Shown here: positions 25,134-34,003 of the stretch, in pieces
How positions within the stretch are numbered: the stretch's first letter is position 1
How the letters are laid out: every line of letters starts with the position of its first letter
Source of the DNA: Aulosira sp. FACHB-615
GTDB lineage: Bacteria > Cyanobacteriota > Cyanobacteriia > Cyanobacteriales > Nostocaceae
Length of the DNA: 64,000 nucleotides
NCBI RefSeq assembly: GCF_014698045.1
Contig: NZ_JACJSE010000002.1
Coordinates: 310,001-374,000 of the forward strand
Direction: 5' to 3'
The notes under the pieces: model-generated
Database searches by the model: none
What the model saw: the letters and a program-made list of their open reading frames with translations, nothing else
What the model was told of the DNA's origin: nothing
Position numbers and translations under genes: made by a program

Positions 25134-25245
25134 AGAGTTGAGTTTATCGAGGTCACAACTCCGTAATGAAAAATCGCCACTCATACAATACTTATATTAT
25201 ACAAAATACAATTGTAATATATCTGTTAGGCGATCGCACTTCATC

Positions 25246-26268
25246 TCAACAATAGGATAAGCGATAATTTCTCGGAGTTTGCCCCGTCCATTTTTTAAAA
25301 GCACGGTTAAAGGCACTCGGTTCGGAAAAACCTAGTAAAAATGCCACATCCTGAATTGGTGTAGCGGGATTTTTTAAATGTCGTAGGGCTAATTCTTTGC
25401 GAGTATTATCTAAAAGTTCTTGATAAGATGTGCCTTCAGTTTGTAATTCTCGCTGCAACTGACGAACACTAACAGCTAAACTCCGTGCTACAGTTTCTAG
25501 AGTCGGGAGATTGGCTTTGAGTTGTTGTAAAATCTCCTGTACAACTCTTCGCGTGTAATTATCTTCTTGGTTCATCGCATCGAGCATTGTTTGGGCGTGT
25601 TGTTCAAACATCGAAAGTAAGTTAGAGTTAGCTGATAATACTGCCCAATTCAAGCAATTAGCATCAAAGATAATGCGATTTGTTGGCATAGAAAAGTGTA
25701 AGCCTGTTTGAAATATGCGTTCATATTCCGCAGTCTCAGCAGGATGTGGATATTGAAACCAAACTGTATGCAGGTAAAGTTGTTTTCCTGTTAAGAATTT
25801 TGTGGCAGTTAACAGTGATGTAAAAGTACTTTCAATGGCATATTGCGGCTGTTCTAACAAGTAATTTTTTAAATCTTGTACAATGTCGCAGTCACAAAAT
25901 ACCAAACCATCAGCAACCGTAAAATGAATATATGCTCCCTGGCTGAATAGACGTGTGTAGCGAGAAAATTTTTCTAAAGCTTCTCCAAAGGTCTGACAGT
26001 TGACGAGTACATAACCCAGAATCCCAAAAGTTGCCAAATTAAAGGCTTCACCTAGATGTAAAGCAAAGTTTTCATCACCAGTACGCTTGATAACCTCTCG
26101 CCATAAAGCACTGTGCAAGCTTCCTGTAATTTGTTGGTCTGGCATTTTCAGCAAAATCGGGTCAATTCCTACATCTTTACACAAGCTATCTGCATCAATT
26201 CCATATTTCGCGGCGGCAAACTGCACAATACCTCGCGTCAGGTAAACAGAAAAAGTTGCTTCCTTCAT
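25246..26268 (-). CDS. AraC-family transcriptional regulator (OruR/ArgR-like)
   Basis: 340 residues from the ATG at 26268 (MKEATFSVYLTRGIVQFAAAKYGID). The open frame continues upstream but would cover the divergent cupin promoter. The N-terminal half has the layout of the arabinose-binding-like domain of AraC regulators (DPILLKMPDQQITGSLHSALWREVIKRTGDENFALHLGEAF). The C-terminal pair of HTH motifs is clear: LPTLETVARSLAVSVRQLQREL and PIQDVAFLLGFSEPSAFNRAFKKWTGQTPRNYR. It is divergent from the cupin gene with 196 bases between starts, a layout suggesting that it controls that gene and perhaps itself. Confidence 0.88.
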   Translation of the reverse strand: MKEATFSVYLTRGIVQFAAAKYGIDADSLCKDVGIDPILLKMPDQQITGSLHSALWREVIKRTGDENFALHLGEAFNLATFGILGYVLVNCQTFGEALEKFSRYTRLFSQGAYIHFTVADGLVFCDCDIVQDLKNYLLEQPQYAIESTFTSLLTATKFLTGKQLYLHTVWFQYPHPAETAEYERIFQTGLHFSMPTNRIIFDANCLNWAVLSANSNLLSMFEQHAQTMLDAMNQEDNYTRRVVQEILQQLKANLPTLETVARSLAVSVRQLQRELQTEGTSYQELLDNTRKELALRHLKNPATPIQDVAFLLGFSEPSAFNRAFKKWTGQTPRNYRLSYC

Positions 26269-26464
26269 GGGTGTAGGAGGTGACAGGGAACAGGTGGCAG
26301 GTGACAGGTGACAGAGTTGAAAGTTTTGTAGTGTCGTGCTGTTGGTACAGATAACAAAAATGGCGCGATTGGTCAATTTCTTGGCGGGACTTGTCAATTC
26401 AGAATTGGGGAGAAAATTTATTGTTGAAGTGTAGTCAAACCGCACCACACAAGGAGTTATACAC

Positions 26465-27031
26465 ATGAATACATCAATCTTAACTACACAACAACAGCCA
26501 GAAGTAATTGTAAATCCTGTGACTGGCGATCGCATGACTATCTTAGAAACGGGTGCAGCATATAGCAAAATCCGCTTTGATTTACCGCCAAAAGCTAAAG
26601 GTAGTCCACTGCACTACCACACCAAAATGAGCGAAACCTTTACTGTTCTCCAGGGTTGTCTAGAAATGGAGTTTGGACACAAGGGAAATCGCCGGACGCT
26701 GTATGCTGGAGAAAGTCTGCACGTTCCCGCAGGTGTGCATCACAGTTTCCATAATCCTTCTGATGATTGGGTGGCGTTTACCAGCGAAAATAAACCTGCG
26801 GCCGGATTTGAGCAGTTTATCCGGTCAATGTATGGTTTAGCAATTGATGGCAAAGTGAACCACGAAGGAATGCCGACTAATTTACTGTACTTTGCCTTAT
26901 TGCTGAAAAAAGCTGATATAGTTCTCGTCGGTATTCCGCGAGTGGTGCAAACACTTTTGGTTGGTGTGTTGGTACGCCTTGGTGATTTGATCAGCGTCGA
27001 GCGATCGCTTGTGAAATACTGGCATAAATGA
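26465..27031 (+). CDS. cupin-domain protein
   Basis: 188 residues. The double-stranded beta-helix motifs are visible: HYHTKMSETFTVLQGCLEMEFG (G-x5-H-x-H-x-E-like motif 1) and GESLHVPAGVHHSFHN (motif 2), with His/Glu residues for metal binding. The C-terminal third (LLYFALLLKKADIVLVGIPRVVQTLLVGVLVRLGDLI) is hydrophobic and may bind the membrane. RBS GGAG at 26452-26455. The gene is divergent from an AraC regulator that probably governs it. The substrate is unknown. Confidence 0.78.
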   Translation: MNTSILTTQQQPEVIVNPVTGDRMTILETGAAYSKIRFDLPPKAKGSPLHYHTKMSETFTVLQGCLEMEFGHKGNRRTLYAGESLHVPAGVHHSFHNPSDDWVAFTSENKPAAGFEQFIRSMYGLAIDGKVNHEGMPTNLLYFALLLKKADIVLVGIPRVVQTLLVGVLVRLGDLISVERSLVKYWHK

Positions 27032-27110
27032 AGCGTTGATTAATGGTAGAGGAATTACTGATACAAATCACTTCCTCTCGCCGAGCGACTTGTACTGAGC
27101 GTAGTCGAGG

Positions 27111-27216
27111 TAATACCAATTTGAAAAATGATTGCGACAAATGGGTTACTGAAAAGCTCACCAGTAAGCAATTTCCCAATCCAAAATCCAAAATCTAAAA
27201 TCCAAAATGGTATAAG
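27111..27216. repeat. dispersed TACCA(A/T)TTT palindromic repeat, inverted copy
   Basis: Starts TAATACCAATTTGAAAAATG and ends TCCAAAATGGTATAAG, an inverted copy of 39632-39734. Confidence 0.6.
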
Positions 27217-27291
27217 TTGAGGCGCTGCTTGCATACATATATAATATTTGACGTGAAATGGTATCCAATGTAGAGCTTCTGTCAGTTCAAG

Positions 27292-30200
27292 CTAACTTTT
27301 TGCTTGTTGATGTTGTAGTAAAGCCTGATTAATATGATGCAGTAAATCTTCCATTGAGATGGAACGAGGTAAGATTTCTGTAGCGATCGCTCTGAGAGAT
27401 TGATCTACATGATCTCGGTTGCTATGTTTGTTCTGCTTGATTTCTGCGGGAAAATTCCCTGGCTCACGCTGAGAACGTTGATCAAGTACTAAAATCGGTG
27501 GTAAATTTACCGTCACAAATTTTAATGCTTTCAATGCTTTTAAGACATCCTGGTGAATTGGCGCTTCTCCCAAGCAAATGAGCAATAAGTCAACGCTATT
27601 GTGGCGAATTTGTTGGTTAACTTCTGCCCAACAGCGCCCAATAGCTGCTTTTAAACCTGCTGTTTGCAGATACTGAATCAAAGCTTGAAACCATTCTGAG
27701 CCTCTTTCGCTCGTCACATGATTAGTAGCAGCATTTTTCAAGGTGCGATCGTGTCTCACCTGTTTCCGCCTGATCTGGGGTAAATCATGGAGTGTGGTCA
27801 AATCCACGACTAAAATACTTGGTGGACAGCAAATACCAGAGGCAATTTGTAATACTGACAACAACGGATCAAGTTTGTCTAAGCGACTGTGATTGTTTTT
27901 CCCAAAAGGTGTTAAGCAGGGAAATACAGACAGTCCAGGTATCTGGGAAGCTGCCAAGCTAGTAGCCACATCACAAGTCACCAACGGCAGAGCGATTAAA
28001 CGCGGGTGCTGTGTTAATTGTTGTAAATAACTTTGGGCTAAGGAACCTTCTATATCTAATAAGATGACATCAAATTGCCACACCCTAGCCAAGAGTTCTG
28101 CTTGATCTAAGTTATCCACTTCTATGACCCGATGCTCACGCAATGAGGGGTGGGGGTTAATCGATGTTAATTCTGGATCAACCAATCTCAAAATTCGTAA
28201 TGGTTGATTATTGGTAGTTGTGGGAGTTCTCCCAACCTCGGAAGTGGGAATTGAGGGTTTAGCACACAACTTGTCTAGCAGGGGTGCTAAAGCTTGATTT
28301 TCTATGGGTAAGCTTAAAAAACCTTCTGCTTGATTGGCAAATGCTTGCTCTTTTTCTGCACCGGTGGCGGTAATAATGATGGGGATGTGTCTTGTGGCTA
28401 AGTCAGATTTGACCAATGTCAGCACATCCCACCCGGAAAGTAATGGTAATAAAGGATTTAAAAATATCGCTTGGGGTTGTAAGCGTCGGGCTTTTTCGAC
28501 GGCTTCTGTGCCGGAACGGGCGATAATGACTCGATAACCCAAACCTTTGAGTTTTTCTGCCAAATCTTCTATATATCGAGCCACAGCTTCAACTATCAGC
28601 ACTAATCTTTGAGAGCAACCAGGGAGATGTTGATTACTGTTACTTGGGGAAGTCACCGCCAGGGGAACTTTTTGGGTACCCAGATTTTGTTGGGTTCTAT
28701 CTTCTTGATTGCTAATTTCTGGATCAGTAAAACCTGTGGTTGGGGGACTAGGGGGTAATAAGAGTGTAAATTGACTGCCTTTGCCTTCTTGAGACAAAAA
28801 GCTGACATCGCCGCCATGTAAGCGGGCTAAAGCTCTGGTTAATACCAGTCCCAAACCAGTTCCTTCAAATTGTCTGGTCAGGGGATTTTCCAGTTGTTGA
28901 AATTTCTGAAAAATTAAATGTTGCTGGTGTTCGGGGATACCTATGCCTGTATCCCAAATTGTAAAAGCAATCCAGCCTTCCCAACGACTGACGCGCAGAC
29001 CAATTTCGCCAGATATTTCGGTGAATTTAAAAGCGTTAGACAACAAATGTACTAACATCTGGCGCAGGCGCAATTCATCCGCCACCATCTGTTCTAAGCC
29101 TTGTTCAATGGCTAAGGTAAATTTCGGTACTGGGGGGCTGATATGGGCTGGGTTACTGGGGACAGTTTTGCTGCTTTGAGTGTGGATGGCGGTGACTTCG
29201 GCCAGGGCGCGATCGCACACAGCCTGTACATTCACTGGTGCGAGGGTTAACTCCATCTGCCCAGTTTCCATCCGGGTCAAGTCTAAAATGTCGTTGACCA
29301 CACTCATTAAATGACGACCGCTTTGATGAATTAGTCCGGCGTAACGGGCTTGTCGTTCGTTTAATTCCCCTAATTGTTGGTCTACCAGTAACCGTGATAA
29401 TCCTAAAACTGCCGTTAGAGGTGTTTTCAGTTCATGACTAATACAAGCTAAAAATTCATCTTTTAACCGATTCAATTGAATCAAGTCGGCATTTTTAGCG
29501 GCGAGTTCTTTACATAATTGTTGCTGTTCGGTGACATCAGTCCCTAAAACCAACCACAAATGATGATGATTTTCGGCGGCTACTTCTTCTAAAACTCGTA
29601 AATCTGGGCTATCTAAGGGGATTTTGGCAAATTGCCAGATGCGTTCTTGACCGTTTTGTTCTTCGACCACACAGGTGCAAGTCCCCATTTGGCTATCTAA
29701 AAAGCAGCGATTAAAAGCAGGTGAAGTTGTTGGTGATTGTGGGAGAAAATTGTTATGGGGTAAAGCTTCATGCTTCAATGCCCAAGTATGTTCTACGGAA
29801 TTAAATTTGAATTGAGATAATGTGCCATCTTCACTATAGGGAACTTTCACCGCCGTTTGACTGACATATTCTGGTTGTTTGGCTGAAGCTGGCGACAGGA
29901 TATGTGCGACTTGTCGCCGCACATCTTCGGGATCTTTTAAACCTCCCAACTGTTGCCACCAAGCTGGGTTTTGGGTGACGATTTCTCCCGTACTGGTTTG
30001 CAGCATCAATGGCCAAGGCAGTTGTTCGAGTAACTTGATCAGGGGTTTGTGGCGCAATGGCTGAAATGAATGAGTTTTGCGCGATCGCCAGTGAGTTTTG
30101 ACTTTAGAACTGTTGGTGTCTGGGGTTTCTCTGGATACCTGACCAACTGAACTCAAGAAATTAGCGGCTGTTTTGCCTGCTTTTTCCTGGGCTAATAATC

Positions 30201-30612
30201 TTAATAAACGACTGCTATCTAACAAACCTAAAAATTTGCCTTCACCATCAACCAATGTGCAGTTCACATTATGGCTAGATGGGGCGGAATAGTATCGCAA
30301 AAACTGTACAAATTGCTCAACGCGATCGCTGGCTGCGAATATTTGTAATGGCTCAAAAATGCTGTGCTTCCACAGGGTTAAGGGCTGTTGCAGTAAATCC
30401 AAATATTGTTCTTCTGGGGATTCGAGCAGCAGTTTTTGGCTTAACTGGACGGAGTTTAACAACCCTATTGGTTCTTGCAGTTGATTAACTACTACTAAGC
30501 GATCGCACTGTTCTTGCTCAAAAACTTCTAAAGCCGCTACTAACGTACTTGTTTCACCACATTTAGGTACGGTTGCTAGAAAGTTATAAAGCGGGTACTG
30601 TAGCATTGACAT
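27292..30612 (-). CDS. CBS-PAS hybrid histidine kinase with degenerate receiver domains
   Basis: 1106 residues. Two CBS repeats (about 10-140) are followed by a PAS-like region (190-370) and a short coiled coil. The HisKA phospho-acceptor is FLACISHELKTPL with His393. The HATPase domain (490-625) has LLSNAFKFTE (N box), DTGIGIP and GTGLGLVLTRALARLHGG. A receiver-like domain (about 665-780) has its phosphorylatable Asp replaced by Asn719 (IFLNPLLPLLSGWDVL), so it should not be phosphorylated. Two further receiver-like stretches (820-930 and 990-1075) are also degenerate. It is divergent from kaiA, with a 640-base shared upstream region. A role in clock input or output is suggested only by position. 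Confidence 0.85.
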   Translation of the reverse strand: MSMLQYPLYNFLATVPKCGETSTLVAALEVFEQEQCDRLVVVNQLQEPIGLLNSVQLSQKLLLESPEEQYLDLLQQPLTLWKHSIFEPLQIFAASDRVEQFVQFLRYYSAPSSHNVNCTLVDGEGKFLGLLDSSRLLRLLAQEKAGKTAANFLSSVGQVSRETPDTNSSKVKTHWRSRKTHSFQPLRHKPLIKLLEQLPWPLMLQTSTGEIVTQNPAWWQQLGGLKDPEDVRRQVAHILSPASAKQPEYVSQTAVKVPYSEDGTLSQFKFNSVEHTWALKHEALPHNNFLPQSPTTSPAFNRCFLDSQMGTCTCVVEEQNGQERIWQFAKIPLDSPDLRVLEEVAAENHHHLWLVLGTDVTEQQQLCKELAAKNADLIQLNRLKDEFLACISHELKTPLTAVLGLSRLLVDQQLGELNERQARYAGLIHQSGRHLMSVVNDILDLTRMETGQMELTLAPVNVQAVCDRALAEVTAIHTQSSKTVPSNPAHISPPVPKFTLAIEQGLEQMVADELRLRQMLVHLLSNAFKFTEISGEIGLRVSRWEGWIAFTIWDTGIGIPEHQQHLIFQKFQQLENPLTRQFEGTGLGLVLTRALARLHGGDVSFLSQEGKGSQFTLLLPPSPPTTGFTDPEISNQEDRTQQNLGTQKVPLAVTSPSNSNQHLPGCSQRLVLIVEAVARYIEDLAEKLKGLGYRVIIARSGTEAVEKARRLQPQAIFLNPLLPLLSGWDVLTLVKSDLATRHIPIIITATGAEKEQAFANQAEGFLSLPIENQALAPLLDKLCAKPSIPTSEVGRTPTTTNNQPLRILRLVDPELTSINPHPSLREHRVIEVDNLDQAELLARVWQFDVILLDIEGSLAQSYLQQLTQHPRLIALPLVTCDVATSLAASQIPGLSVFPCLTPFGKNNHSRLDKLDPLLSVLQIASGICCPPSILVVDLTTLHDLPQIRRKQVRHDRTLKNAATNHVTSERGSEWFQALIQYLQTAGLKAAIGRCWAEVNQQIRHNSVDLLLICLGEAPIHQDVLKALKALKFVTVNLPPILVLDQRSQREPGNFPAEIKQNKHSNRDHVDQSLRAIATEILPRSISMEDLLHHINQALLQHQQAKS

Positions 30613-31251
30613 AAGGCTTTGGGGTTAATTCTTCCTCTAGCAGCGTTGAGCTTGAGCATTGGCGATCGGATAAATCATGTTCGCGCTGACAATAACATCC
30701 TCATCAACAAACTCATTTCCCCAATTCTTGTTTGAGCCTTAAGACCATTGCCGTGGTAAATTTAATTGTTCCAGCCCTGCCTTGCTGGTTGACTTTGCCT
30801 TTGCCACTTTATAACTTTGGGGAAATAACCTAAAAGTGTTTTACTAGTGTTGTCACGTTTGATCAAGAGTGACAGCTAAAACAATTATGGCTCTCAAGAC
30901 TCGCTTTAGAACCTTGAGGAATTATAATGATTTAGAATGCAAGCCTACTTTAAGTTAGTTTAAGTATCCTATCAAGGGGTGAAATCAAAAAATCTACATT
31001 CTGATGGATATACATAATATGCGAATCTCAATCAACTAATGTACCCTCTATAACGAACACCTCATCTTCCTGCTTACTTGTTTTCTGTAGTCGTTGAGCC
31101 ACTATAGAAATTGGTTTATCTAGAGCGGTAATTAAGAATTGACTAACAACTTAACTAAATTATTAGTCAGATTCTCTCAAGTTTCTCTCAAACTTTGTTC
31201 AACTTAACCAACTCTGGTTGGAGTGATTCAGCAAGATGTTTAAATATATAA
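30613..31251. promoter_or_regulatory. divergent upstream region of the kinase and kaiA
   Basis: 639 bases with no protein frame or repeat of note. It must carry the promoters of the histidine kinase gene (leftward) and of kaiA (rightward). No specific operator could be assigned by eye. Confidence 0.5.
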
Positions 31252-31833
31252 ATGCTACTACCTATACTATTTTTCCAACCAAATGTTAAAAAAATTTTAG
31301 ATAACCTAGTTCAACTAGGTACAAAACCACCATTTAACCCAAGCCGTGAGTACTCTTTTGGGCATAGTTCCGCTCAATTTAGCACATCTGCTCTTGTGTC
31401 TGCCACCACAGCTAGACTTTACTCCTTACTAAATTGGTTGCCAGCGAATCTTAATCAAAATTTTATAGACAAATATTTTTACGTGTTTGCGTGCCAGCAG
31501 CAAAAACCACAACAGGTTTTTCAGCAAATGACTCAAGTGGATCAGCAGGTATTATTACAACAAATTAAATCTGATTATCGCCAGATTCTTATAGATTACT
31601 TTACTACAGACAAAACCTTGAAAGAAAAAATCGATAAATTCATCAATACAGTATTTTGTGCTAATATTCCTGTGCCTCAAATCATCGAAATTCACATGGA
31701 ACTCATTGACGAGTTTTCTAAACAGCTAAAATTAGAAGGAAGGAGTGATGAGACATTACTAGATTACCGTTTGACTCTCATAGATATCTTGGCTCACCTA
31801 TGTGAAGCTTATAGATGTGCAATTTCTAAATAG
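31252..31833 (+). CDS. kaiA: circadian clock protein KaiA, short form
   Basis: 193 residues against about 284 in Synechococcus; the N-terminal pseudo-receiver domain is missing, as known for Anabaena/Nostoc KaiA. The C-terminal KaiC-activating four-helix domain is complete: VLLQQIKSDYRQILIDYF, INTVFCANIPVPQIIEIHMELIDEF, LKLEGRSDETLLDYRLTLIDILAHLCEAYR. KaiA stimulates KaiC autophosphorylation by binding its C-terminal tail. The first 80 residues (including a Ser/Thr-rich stretch) have no clear domain. The ATG at 31252 is the first in frame. It is followed by kaiB after 102 bases. Confidence 0.93.
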   Translation: MLLPILFFQPNVKKILDNLVQLGTKPPFNPSREYSFGHSSAQFSTSALVSATTARLYSLLNWLPANLNQNFIDKYFYVFACQQQKPQQVFQQMTQVDQQVLLQQIKSDYRQILIDYFTTDKTLKEKIDKFINTVFCANIPVPQIIEIHMELIDEFSKQLKLEGRSDETLLDYRLTLIDILAHLCEAYRCAISK

Positions 31834-31935
31834 GTCATTAAACATATCAGCAACAGTCATCAACACCAAAAACTATGTATTTCTCTAAAATCACTAAACT
31901 TAGATTTTAGTTTTTATGTTTAAGTTCATCTTTTT

Positions 31936-32262
31936 ATGAATAAAGCCAGAAAAACTTATGTTCTCAAACTTTATGTCGCTGGGAACACCCCTAACTCAGT
32001 CCGGGCATTAAAAACACTAAAGAACATATTAGAGCAAGAATTCCAAGGTGTTTATGCACTCAAAGTCATTGATGTAATGAAAAATCCCCAACTAGCTGAA
32101 GAAGATAAAATCTTAGCGACACCAACATTATCAAAAATTTTGCCGCCTCCAGTGCGGAAAATTATTGGTGATCTTTCAGATCGAGAAAGAGTGTTAATTG
32201 GATTAGATTTATTGTATGAAGAACTAAGTGAAGAAGACTGGGAAGAATCCCAAAACCTTTAA
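31936..32262 (+). CDS. kaiB: circadian clock protein KaiB
   Basis: 108 residues, the normal length. The metamorphic thioredoxin-like KaiB fold is clear: YVLKLYVAGNTPNSVRALKTLKNIL, YALKVIDVMKNPQLAEEDKILATPTLSKILPPPVRKIIGDLSDRE, with an acidic tail (EELSEEDWEE). KaiB in its fold-switched form binds phosphorylated KaiC and sequesters KaiA. It is placed between kaiA and kaiC, 77 bases before kaiC, and probably cotranscribed with it (kaiBC operon). Confidence 0.97.
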   Translation: MNKARKTYVLKLYVAGNTPNSVRALKTLKNILEQEFQGVYALKVIDVMKNPQLAEEDKILATPTLSKILPPPVRKIIGDLSDRERVLIGLDLLYEELSEEDWEESQNL

Positions 32263-32339
32263 TCTAATTTTTTTTGCAGACAAATTAGTACCTTTAGTAA
32301 GAGAAAAACTGGGTTAAAAGCCCTATTTATGATCAAGCA

Positions 32340-33899
32340 ATGAGTGAAAACGAGCAAAAAGAGCAGAACCCGACACCAATTGGTGGTGTAGAAAAAATTC
32401 GGACAATGATCGAGGGGTTTGACGATATTAGTCATGGTGGTTTACCAGTCGGTAGAACTACCTTGGTTAGTGGCACCTCTGGTACAGGTAAAACCTTATT
32501 ATCCCTTCAGTTTTTATATAACGGCATTACTTATTTTGATGAGCCTGGTGTATTTGTCACCTTTGAAGAATCGCCTAGCGACATTATCAAAAATGCTCAT
32601 ATTTTTGGTTGGAACTTACAACGCTTAATGGATGAAGGTAAGTTATTCATTCTCGATGCCTCACCAGATCCTGAAGGTCAAGATATTGTCGGTAATTTTG
32701 ACCTTTCGGCATTAATTGAGCGACTACAATATGCTATTCGGAAATATAAAGCCAAACGTGTGTCTATTGATTCGATTACCGCCGTATTTCAACAATACGA
32801 AGCAGTGGGAGTCGTCAGACGCGAAATTTTCCGCTTGGTAGCTCGGCTGAAACAGTTGAATGTTACTACCATCATTACCACAGAACGAAGTGAAGAATAT
32901 GGCCCTGTGGCTTCTTTTGGAGTTGAGGAATTTGTTTCGGATAACGTGGTAATTGTGCGGAATGTACTAGAAGGAGAACGTCGGCGACGGACGACGGAAA
33001 TTCTCAAGTTACGGGGTACAACCCACATGAAAGGTGAGTATCCTTTTACCATTACTAATGCTGGAGTCAACATCTTTCCTCTGGGCGCAATGCGCTTAAC
33101 TCAAAGGTCTTCTAATGTCCGCGTTTCCTCTGGTGTCAAAACACTGGATGAAATGTGTGGTGGTGGTTTCTTTAAAGATTCGATTATTTTAGCCACCGGA
33201 GCAACCGGTACTGGGAAAACATTACTTGTAAGTAAATTTTTACAAGATGGTTGTGTGAATGGTGAACGTGCCATTTTATTTGCTTACGAAGAATCACGCG
33301 CTCAACTTTCACGGAATGCTTCTTCTTGGGGAATTGATTTTGAAGAATTAGAACATCAGGGGTTACTCAAAATCATTTGTACTTATCCCGAATCAACTGG
33401 TTTAGAAGATCACTTGCAAATTATTAAGTCAGAAATTGCTAACTTTAAACCAGCAAGAATAGCCATTGATTCACTTTCAGCTTTAGCCAGAGGTGTAAGT
33501 AATAACGCTTTTCGTCAGTTTGTGATTGGCGTAACTGGTTATGCCAAACAAGAAGAAATCACTGGCTTTTTTACCAATACAACTGACCAATTTATGGGTT
33601 CTCATTCTATTACTGACTCACATATTTCTACAATTACTGACACAATTTTGATGTTGCAGTACGTAGAAATTCGTGGGGAAATGTCGCGGGCAATTAACGT
33701 GTTTAAAATGCGAGGTTCCTGGCACGATAAGGGAATTCGTGAGTATAATATTACGGCTGACGGCCCAGAAATTAAAGATTCTTTCAGGAATTATGAACGG
33801 ATTGTGAGTGGTGCGCCTACCCGCGTTAGCATCGACGAAAAGGCAGAACTTTCTCGCATAGTCAGAAGTTTTGAAGACAAAAGGAGTACCGATTCCTAA
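32340..33899 (+). CDS. kaiC: circadian clock ATPase/kinase KaiC
   Basis: 519 residues, a duplicated RecA-like protein. CI has Walker A GTSGTGKT (45-52) and the catalytic Glu pair in TFEES (76-77). CII has Walker A GATGTGKT and EES. The phosphorylation pair Ser-Thr lies in SHISTITDT (about 430-431), next to QYVEIRGEMSRAINVFKMRGSWHDKGIREY. The C-terminal tail (A-loop plus YERIVSGAPTRVSIDEKAELSRI), which KaiA grasps, is intact. All catalytic and phosphosite residues are present, so a working oscillator is expected. It is the last gene of kaiABC. Confidence 0.98.
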   Translation: MSENEQKEQNPTPIGGVEKIRTMIEGFDDISHGGLPVGRTTLVSGTSGTGKTLLSLQFLYNGITYFDEPGVFVTFEESPSDIIKNAHIFGWNLQRLMDEGKLFILDASPDPEGQDIVGNFDLSALIERLQYAIRKYKAKRVSIDSITAVFQQYEAVGVVRREIFRLVARLKQLNVTTIITTERSEEYGPVASFGVEEFVSDNVVIVRNVLEGERRRRTTEILKLRGTTHMKGEYPFTITNAGVNIFPLGAMRLTQRSSNVRVSSGVKTLDEMCGGGFFKDSIILATGATGTGKTLLVSKFLQDGCVNGERAILFAYEESRAQLSRNASSWGIDFEELEHQGLLKIICTYPESTGLEDHLQIIKSEIANFKPARIAIDSLSALARGVSNNAFRQFVIGVTGYAKQEEITGFFTNTTDQFMGSHSITDSHISTITDTILMLQYVEIRGEMSRAINVFKMRGSWHDKGIREYNITADGPEIKDSFRNYERIVSGAPTRVSIDEKAELSRIVRSFEDKRSTDS

Positions 33900-33901
33900 A
33901 T

Positions 33902-33947
33902 TTGGTATCGTGCTATATCCCTTCTTCAATTTAGTATCGTGCTATAT
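33902..33947 (+). promoter_or_regulatory. direct repeat upstream of the TolC/HgdD-like gene
   Basis: TTGGTATCGTGCTATAT at 33902-33918 recurs as TTAGTATCGTGCTATAT at 33931-33947 (one mismatch in 17), 29 bases apart. It begins three bases after the kaiC stop and ends 56 bases before the next gene's GTG start. Either copy could hold a -10 (TATATT) or be bound by a dimeric regulator. Confidence 0.45.
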
Positions 33948-34003
33948 TCTGTGGTGAAGAAAAGGTTTCTGCCGCTAGATTGATTTTCGTGTGAGGGGAT
34001 GCG

